Source: Kosakonia sacchari (lineage in GTDB: Bacteria; Pseudomonadota; Gammaproteobacteria; Enterobacterales; Enterobacteriaceae). Taken from it: a DNA stretch of 64,000 bases. The first letter of the stretch is position 1, and every line of letters begins with the position of its first letter. Where the stretch lies: NCBI GenBank assembly GCA_900109485.1, contig FOAY01000009.1, forward strand, positions 1-64,000, written 5' to 3'. This document shows positions 59,601 through 64,000 of the stretch, piece after piece. The position numbers and the translations under genes are program-made. Below the pieces are notes generated by a model, which saw only the letters and a list, made by a program, of their open reading frames with translations, had not been told where the DNA came from and did no database searches.

Positions 59601-60248
59601 ACCGAGGAATTTCGCCCATTCGCTGGCGTCCTGAATCTGCTCGCTCTCCTGCGTGGTGTAACGACCGGCGGTATCCAGCAGCACCGCTTCGTTGGTGAAC
59701 CACCAGTCGCAGTTGCGCGTTCCGCCGATGCCGCGCAGCGCGGTTTTACCAAAGCGATCCGCCAGCGGGAATTGCAGGCCGGAGTTCACCAGCGCAGTGG
59801 TTTTCCCGGAACCCGGCGCGCCAATGATCACGTACCACGGTAACTGATACAGATACTGAGTGCTGAAGCGCTGCGTCCACAGTCCGCGCTGGCCCGGCTG
59901 GTTAAAGTGGGCTTTTTTCAGTACCTGTGCGGCCTCTTCAAAGCGCTCATTGAGTATCTGATCTTCACTGTTCAGGCGCTTACGCTCGAGCGGATCTTTG
60001 GCTTCTTCGCTTTTCAGGTTGTCCATCAGCTTGCGGTTGAGCCAGGCATTATAGAGGCGCGGCACAATGTGGCTGTGAACCCAAATCAGGTACATCACCG
60101 CAATGGTGATCATGCGGTTTTGCTCTGACTCAAGCGGGCGGGAGTCGACGACGGAGAGCAGCGGGCCGATCATCCAGATCACGGCAGCCAGCCCCGTCAC
60201 GCCAAGGAAACCCCACAAAATGCGGTTGGTCAGCAATGAAAGCAACAT
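56640..60248 (-). CDS. tssM: T6SS membrane-complex protein TssM (IcmF family)
   Basis: The 1202-residue inner-membrane component spanning to the outer-membrane lipoprotein TssJ. N-terminal membrane helices (about 8-32 and 45-65) and a third helix (AVIWSGYAALLALLIIISALWL) are visible. A cytoplasmic NTPase domain with Walker A GAPGSGKTTAL lies between. The periplasmic IcmF-related regions and the C-terminal DUF1215-like domain follow. The Walker motif is intact. I use the ATG at 60248 with AAAGGA upstream; the ATG at 60254 sits too close to that site. Confidence 0.96.
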   Translation of the reverse strand: MLLSLLTNRILWGFLGVTGLAAVIWMIGPLLSVVDSRPLESEQNRMITIAVMYLIWVHSHIVPRLYNAWLNRKLMDNLKSEEAKDPLERKRLNSEDQILNERFEEAAQVLKKAHFNQPGQRGLWTQRFSTQYLYQLPWYVIIGAPGSGKTTALVNSGLQFPLADRFGKTALRGIGGTRNCDWWFTNEAVLLDTAGRYTTQESEQIQDASEWAKFLGLLQKYRRRQPINGVIVTISIADLLTQSAEASREQALNLRQRLTELHEQLGIRFPVYVLITKADLLKGFRAYFAGFDKAQRDQIWGFTFPWEKARLADFDLQGSFLQEFALLQQRLDAALPDTLLRESDAQARAECFLFPQEFAALRPLLSDYLNTLFARSNFETEFSPRGIYFASGTQEGLPFDRVMGELSRALSLPQGKAGDNWDSVSKEAPVPGGKGQSFFIKHVLQNVIFQEAGIAGQNRWWELRSRAVIWSGYAALLALLIIISALWLTSYGNNKDYLDEVQAKVPALDQEIKALRSRQQGDLFAMLPLLNGLSALPQSDAFDINNPPITRRMGLYRGNDVADASQTLYQKALQQMLLPEVAMRITTWLRNDNGSDVEYSYEALKAYQMLYQPKHYDGKFLHSWVMLNLERNLPQNVTKAQIRQLEWHLTQLLEPQIQSSPYAKDEALISREQAMINQQPLSTRVYGRLKRLLEHDDNLKPVSLASLGGPQSELVFSRKSGKPVSEGLPGLYTPDGYWNTFNAKIAPVTASLHEDDSWVLGATTQPEDKQQTDNAVRQLYARDFIALWDSFLSDIQLNNSADLNQRINTARLLSGNNSPLRRLVLNLSQQLKLTRDEPEDAEKAKSAGSANRGTQMLETLFSNHDGAAETTNAAVSQTPEQRVTEHFAPIIELAQPLEKGGKTIVFDDFLKQVDELYRYLTAVQDAANSGMPPPGGEAISRLQASAGRLPGGLQTMFSNMAVGASSDTQRRDLENVRKRISVEVGSFCRQAIAGRYPLVRSASSEVTPDDLARMFAPGTGLMDTFFRDNLTNKVDTTQSTWRFMPGIDGKTLPGSEGVLVPFQQAQSIRDAFFANGSTTPSFRTTVRTVRMDNTILTMTLDVDGQILRYSHGPQAVQIVNWPGSGGTNQVRMQLGLASGTTATLVTNGAWALNRFFDKARVSPGSSSLSRQATFTVDGHQVTLEFAPNSIRNPFQLPRFACP

Positions 60249-60257
60249 ATTCATCCT

Positions 60258-61496
60258 TTAGTTTCCTTGCGGCAGTCCGTTCAGCTCGGCGGCCGTATTT
60301 TCCGGCGACACCAGCAAAGTAATCTCTACGCGGCGGTTGCGGGCGCGGTTTTCCGGTGTGTTGTTCGGCGCGATCGGGTTCATCTCCCCTCGCCCTTCCG
60401 CTTTCACGCGTTCCGGCTGCGACAGATGTTTTTGCAGCAGCGACTGCACCGAGCGCGCACGCTCCAGAGAGAGCTCGTAGTTAGAGGCGAATCGCGCGCT
60501 GCGGATCGGCACGTTATCGCTAAAGCCGACCACCAGAATGCGGCCGCTGACATTGTTCATCGCTTGGGCGACGCGGTCGATCACCGGTTCATAGCTGTCG
60601 CGCGCCACCGTCGAACCGGAGGCAAACAACCCATCGCCTTTTAAGGTCACCACGCTGCGATCGGCTTCATCGCGCACCGCCACCAGCCCTTGCTGAATTT
60701 CCGGGCGCAGGAAGGCGCGCAGATTAAGCACTGGCGGCGCACTCACCGCTGGCTGGGCAATGGTCGCTTCCGGCAGTTGCGTCTGATAGATTTTCGCCAG
60801 CACCGGGCTGGTGTTATCGCCAAGCCGCCAGTTGAGCACGATATAGAACAGACAGGCGAGGAAGCCCGCCAGCCCGACGCAGGCCCATAATGGGATCACC
60901 GGACGCCAGAGTTTGCGCATCACCGGTTGATCTTCCGGGTGCGGCGAAAGCGGCGGCGGATAGTTACCACGCACGCCACGGATCATCTGCCACAGGCGCT
61001 GCTTGATGGTTTCCAGCTGCGTACGGCCGTTGTCCATCACCCGGTATCGGCCTTCAAAGCCAAGCAGCAGGCAGAAGTTGATCAGCTCCAGCAATGCGAT
61101 GTGCTCACGCGGGTTTTGCGACAGCCGCGCCAGTAGCTGGAAGAACTTCTCCCCGCCCCAGGTTTCGTTGTGGAATGTCACCAGCAGGCCGCTGCCGGAC
61201 CAGACACCACGGCTGCCCCACGGCGTCAGCGCTGCGGCTTCATCCAGCGCGGTACAGAGGCAGTAGCGCGCGCCCACGATCACCTCGTAGGCCAGCCCGG
61301 ATTGCTGGCAGCGCACTTCAAAACGGCGGATCTCATCAATTAAATGCTGACGCAAACCGCTCTGATCGTCATGGGAGACCGAATAGCGGATTTGCGGTAT
61401 CGCATTAAGTAGCGGGTTTGCCGCTGCGACCAAAGGGTTGTTACCACTGGCTCCTGCCAGAGCGGCATCACTGCCGGCGGCGTTTTGTTCCTGCAT
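60258..61496 (-). CDS. tssL: T6SS TssL (DotU) with OmpA-like peptidoglycan-binding domain
   Basis: The 412-residue partner of TssM. The DotU domain (residues ~25-215; CLCTALDEAAALTPWG, FHNETWGGEKFFQLLARL, LLELINFCLLLGFEGRYRV) precedes one membrane helix (ACVGLAGFLACLFYIVL). A periplasmic OmpA-like domain follows (GRILVVGFSDNVPIRSARFASN, LSLERARSVQSLL, NRARNRRVEITLLV) that anchors the complex to peptidoglycan. The fused peptidoglycan-binding domain makes this the extended TssL type. Confidence 0.96.
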   Translation of the reverse strand: MQEQNAAGSDAALAGASGNNPLVAAANPLLNAIPQIRYSVSHDDQSGLRQHLIDEIRRFEVRCQQSGLAYEVIVGARYCLCTALDEAAALTPWGSRGVWSGSGLLVTFHNETWGGEKFFQLLARLSQNPREHIALLELINFCLLLGFEGRYRVMDNGRTQLETIKQRLWQMIRGVRGNYPPPLSPHPEDQPVMRKLWRPVIPLWACVGLAGFLACLFYIVLNWRLGDNTSPVLAKIYQTQLPEATIAQPAVSAPPVLNLRAFLRPEIQQGLVAVRDEADRSVVTLKGDGLFASGSTVARDSYEPVIDRVAQAMNNVSGRILVVGFSDNVPIRSARFASNYELSLERARSVQSLLQKHLSQPERVKAEGRGEMNPIAPNNTPENRARNRRVEITLLVSPENTAAELNGLPQGN

Positions 61497-61513
61497 ATTG
61501 TGCGCTCGCTCTC

Positions 61514-62857
61514 TTATTCAGTCGGGCTACGGATGGCCCAAAACTCCATATCAAGACCCGGGAATTCGCCCGCCAGATGCAGTGCGAAAGCCCCCGATTT
61601 CTCCATTTCGTTCCAGAGTTCGCCGCCTTTTTCCAGCTCGAAATAGTTGTAACCGGCATGCCACGGAATTTGCGGCGGCGCGACCGGCATGGCGCGCAGC
61701 ATCATGCCAGGCAACTGGAGCTGTACCAGATCGCGGATTTTGGTGACCGGGGCGACTTTCATCTGCGCCGGGAAATGGGTTTGCAGAATTTCGCCCGGCA
61801 CGCTGGCCTTGACCGCCAGCACAAAGCCAAACTCGCGTGCCATGCTGGTATTCGGCAGCGTGGCGACATTCAGGCCGTGAGTGCGTTCGGTGAGCGGAAG
61901 CTGGATAGCGTGCTCTTCCATCACCAGCGACAGCCCCTGGCGCAGCATCAATTGCAGTTTGCTGAAGCAGCCCGCGAGGTCATCATGGTTATAAACTGGC
62001 AGCGTCTCTTCCGGCGAACGCGCTGCTGTCCAGGTCGCCAGCTCTGTGGCAAACGGCAACCAGCTACGCCACAGATCTTCCGGGTGGATCATCGGCAGCG
62101 TTTTCAGATGCGCCACCTCGCCAACGTGGTGATTGATCAGCGCCAGCAGTGTGAATTCCACCATTTCCGAAGTATTAAAACGCCCCGGCTGACGCAGACG
62201 TTGGCCGATTTGCTGACTGCGCTGCAGCAGCAAACTTTGTAGATCTTTGAGCGCGCCATACAGCAGCGGATTATTGATAGCATTGAGTACTGGCGGGATA
62301 TAATGCGTATCGAGGCGAACGTGATTATCGTTACGCTTCTCCAGTACGTGAACCACGCCGATAGCCGTCCATTCGGCGCTCAGATCTTTTTCCAGCATCA
62401 GTTTCAGACGCAAGCGACCAAACTGCACGGCAGCCGGTCCGACGGACATGGCGTTGTCATCATCCACTTCGCTTTCCCAGGTGACGTAACGCGCCAGCGA
62501 ATCTTTCTCTTCACTGAAAATAACTTCGTCACGGCCGCCGCGTCGCGCCGGTAACGCCAGCACCACGCGCTCATTGCTGGTGTTGTCCGGGATAGCCAGC
62601 GGCGCAGGCGCCTGGCGTGCGTCGTGGAAAGAGAAAAAAGTGCCGTCCGGCAGCAAACCACTGGCAGAGCTCAGGGCGATACAGCCCTGACGCAACATCG
62701 CGTCATCCAGTTCAAGATCCAGGTAGCCCCAAAGGTACGGGCGTTGCAGGGTTCCCCACTCGCGAATGTGATGTTGCAGGTAACTTTCCGCACGCTGAAA
62801 ATGATGAGGACGCAGAAACATACCTTCGGTCCATATGACCTTTTCTGCTTTATTCAT
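61514..62857 (-). CDS. tssK: T6SS baseplate-to-membrane adaptor TssK
   Basis: A 447-residue trimeric adaptor linking the baseplate to TssL/TssM. Typical opening: KVIWTEGMFLRPHHFQRAESYLQ; later RPGRFNTSEMVEFTLLALINHHV and WHAGYNYFELEKGGELWNEMEKSGAFALHLAGEFPGLDMEFWAIR. AGGAAA precedes the ATG. It is 24 bases after the tssJ stop. Confidence 0.96.
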   Translation of the reverse strand: MNKAEKVIWTEGMFLRPHHFQRAESYLQHHIREWGTLQRPYLWGYLDLELDDAMLRQGCIALSSASGLLPDGTFFSFHDARQAPAPLAIPDNTSNERVVLALPARRGGRDEVIFSEEKDSLARYVTWESEVDDDNAMSVGPAAVQFGRLRLKLMLEKDLSAEWTAIGVVHVLEKRNDNHVRLDTHYIPPVLNAINNPLLYGALKDLQSLLLQRSQQIGQRLRQPGRFNTSEMVEFTLLALINHHVGEVAHLKTLPMIHPEDLWRSWLPFATELATWTAARSPEETLPVYNHDDLAGCFSKLQLMLRQGLSLVMEEHAIQLPLTERTHGLNVATLPNTSMAREFGFVLAVKASVPGEILQTHFPAQMKVAPVTKIRDLVQLQLPGMMLRAMPVAPPQIPWHAGYNYFELEKGGELWNEMEKSGAFALHLAGEFPGLDMEFWAIRSPTE

Positions 62858-62881
62858 ACTGTTTTCCTGTTTAGGCTGGCG

Positions 62882-63388
62882 CTATTTGGAAATGACGCGA
62901 ATTCCGTTGATGTCGAGGAAAAGATTCGCTTCCAGTTCGTCCTCAGAGGATTTCCAGAATTCGTAGAAGTGGCTCTCGCCCTGCACCGGAAGCGGCAGGG
63001 AGATACGCCATTTCTTGCCATCCAGTGCCTGATATTCCGCGATCACACCAATGTAACGCGCCTCCGGCGCGCTTTTGCCACTGAGCGTTTTCGACAACTG
63101 ACCGGGCATCAGGAAAAATTCATCACTATTGAGCAGGTTGGCACCCAGCACGCTGTCAGCGTTATTTTGCAGCGACCAGAAATCGGCAGACATAAACGTG
63201 GCGTCCGATTTCAACAGCAGAACCCTGACTTTAAGAGGAGCGGACTCATTGATTTGCGGATGAGCCCTGAACTGAAGGTTATAGCTGGTAGGTACGCTGT
63301 GTGAAGAAGATCCACAACCGCTGGCCAGGGTGGCCAGCACAAAGAAAAACACCAGACATAACTGGCGCACAACAGCATTATTATTCAT
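62882..63388 (-). CDS. tssJ: T6SS outer-membrane lipoprotein TssJ
   Basis: Anchors the membrane complex in the outer membrane. The ATG at 63388 gives a lipoprotein signal (QLCLVFFFVLATLASGC, lipobox LASGC). The 168-residue precursor has the transthyretin-like TssJ pattern: PLKVRVLLLKSDATFMSADFWSL, then PGQLSKTLSGKSAPEARYIGVIAEY. The residue after the lipid Cys is Gly, consistent with outer-membrane sorting. Confidence 0.94.
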   Translation of the reverse strand: MNNNAVVRQLCLVFFFVLATLASGCGSSSHSVPTSYNLQFRAHPQINESAPLKVRVLLLKSDATFMSADFWSLQNNADSVLGANLLNSDEFFLMPGQLSKTLSGKSAPEARYIGVIAEYQALDGKKWRISLPLPVQGESHFYEFWKSSEDELEANLFLDINGIRVISK

Positions 63389-63411
63389 ATCTGGCACTCG
63401 TCACGGCTGGA

Positions 63412-63906
63412 TTAATCGATGATCCAGGTTCCTGAGTTAGCGTTTTTGCAGGCTTTGCCGCTGCCGTCTACCGTCACGCAAGTCTGTTTTTTCGGCGCAA
63501 CTCTGCGACGGCGGTCTTCACGCAGCGTTTTGTCGTACAGCTCGCTTTTCACCACGGCGCGCATCGGCACATAGCCAATCAGCTCTTCTTTCCCTTCATC
63601 GGCCAGCGCCATCCAGAAGTGCTCTACCTGTCCCAGAACAACATAGGTTTTACCGGCTTCAAGCTGGCGGATCACTTTGCCGCCGAAATCCGGTTTGCTC
63701 ATCACGGAAGCCGGATAGAGCGCGCGATAGTTTTGGTTAACGGGGGTAAATTCGGTTGGAGCAAGGACTGCATAACGGTGAGTTAAGGTAACGCCATTCA
63801 CTTCACTGGTAACAATGGTGTCGTCGCCTGGAGCCGGTTTCGGTGGCGCTTTACACCCGCTAACGCCAAAGACAAAAAGAAGAGCCAAGACCATTCGCAT
63901 GTTCAT
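63412..63906 (-). CDS. T6SS-linked lipoprotein with SH3-like region
   Basis: A 164-residue predicted lipoprotein (MNMRMVLALLFVFGVSGC, lipobox VSGC) encoded 23 bases upstream of tssJ, probably the first gene of the operon in this direction. The middle part (VIRQLEAGKTYVVLGQVEHFWMALADEGKEELIGYVP) has the look of a bacterial SH3 domain. The C-terminus is basic (RRRRVAPKKQTCVTV) and ends KACKNANSGTWIID with a possible disulfide. I know of no named family; a role at the peptidoglycan or outer membrane beside TssJ is plausible. Confidence 0.75.
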   Translation of the reverse strand: MNMRMVLALLFVFGVSGCKAPPKPAPGDDTIVTSEVNGVTLTHRYAVLAPTEFTPVNQNYRALYPASVMSKPDFGGKVIRQLEAGKTYVVLGQVEHFWMALADEGKEELIGYVPMRAVVKSELYDKTLREDRRRRVAPKKQTCVTVDGSGKACKNANSGTWIID

Positions 63907-64000
63907 AGAGTTTTTTCCATTGCAAATATATTACTGTGTTGACCTGGAGCGTTTCGGAAAGTAGCAGTTAAATCGCTCTAAATAACTTCATCCTTTTCCA

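Noticed and set aside
1..64000. CRISPR arrays, tRNA or rRNA genes
   Set aside because: No regularly spaced repeat array and no tRNA- or rRNA-like sequence was noticed on either strand; short RNA genes could still be missed by eye.

Overview
The window is a chromosomal segment of an enterobacterium. The DcuS/DcuR pair, Mqo, class I fumarase, an IS200 remnant and the type VI secretion genes all look enterobacterial, and the three-domain soluble fumarate reductase paired with ApbE resembles a system known from Klebsiella. I infer the Klebsiella/Kosakonia/Enterobacter lineage and cannot name a species. No tRNA, rRNA, CRISPR array, integrase or phage gene was recognised.

Layout. (1) 1-4450: the 3' end of an IS200 element, a small unknown gene, a GlxA-type regulator followed by a second-type GAPDH gene, then a MerR regulator divergent from a secreted alpha/beta hydrolase, with a MerR-style promoter between them. 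(2) 4460-9050: an alcohol/aldehyde oxidation module (adhP-like, exaC-like) under a divergent AcoR-type sigma-54 activator, with a good -24/-12 promoter in front of exaC. (3) 9080-12980: a trypsin-like protease gene interrupted by a frameshift, a 635-base stretch without genes that holds an orphan terminator, a glutamine amidotransferase, and a GudP-like transporter. (4) 13015-26154: C4-dicarboxylate and anaerobic respiration genes: mqo, a MurQ-like SIS gene lacking the MurQ catalytic glutamates, dcuS-dcuR, apbE, an OYE/FMN-bind/FAD fumarate reductase fusion, a DASS dicarboxylate transporter and class I fumarase. A perfect FNR box lies between the divergent reductase and transporter genes. Together these genes would take up dicarboxylate, interconvert malate and fumarate, and reduce fumarate with NADH in the cytoplasm when oxygen is absent.

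(5) 26155-32330 is an AT-rich, degraded polymorphic-toxin region. It contains orphan rhs 3' ends with different C-terminal toxins and cognate immunity genes, an array of small immunity-like genes, and several frameshifted relics. The block is bracketed by two direct copies of the last ~340 bases of the fumarase gene (25770-26111 and 29732-30074). An immunity pair is duplicated on either side of the second fumarase copy, and the copies have decayed in a complementary way: one pair keeps gene A and lost gene B, the other the reverse.

(6) 32321-63906 is a complete type VI secretion system on the minus strand. All thirteen core components are present (TssA-TssM, with Hcp, VgrG and ClpV), along with a PAAR-bearing effector and the TagF/PpkA/PppA/Fha post-translational control set and TagJ. 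At least three effector-immunity sets are embedded: a Tse6/Tsi6-like set with an Eag chaperone at the vgrG end, a predicted pore-forming effector with a membrane immunity protein next to hcp, and a Tai4/Tae4 amidase pair between tssC and hcp. The toxin region (5) reads as the evolving effector end of this cluster.
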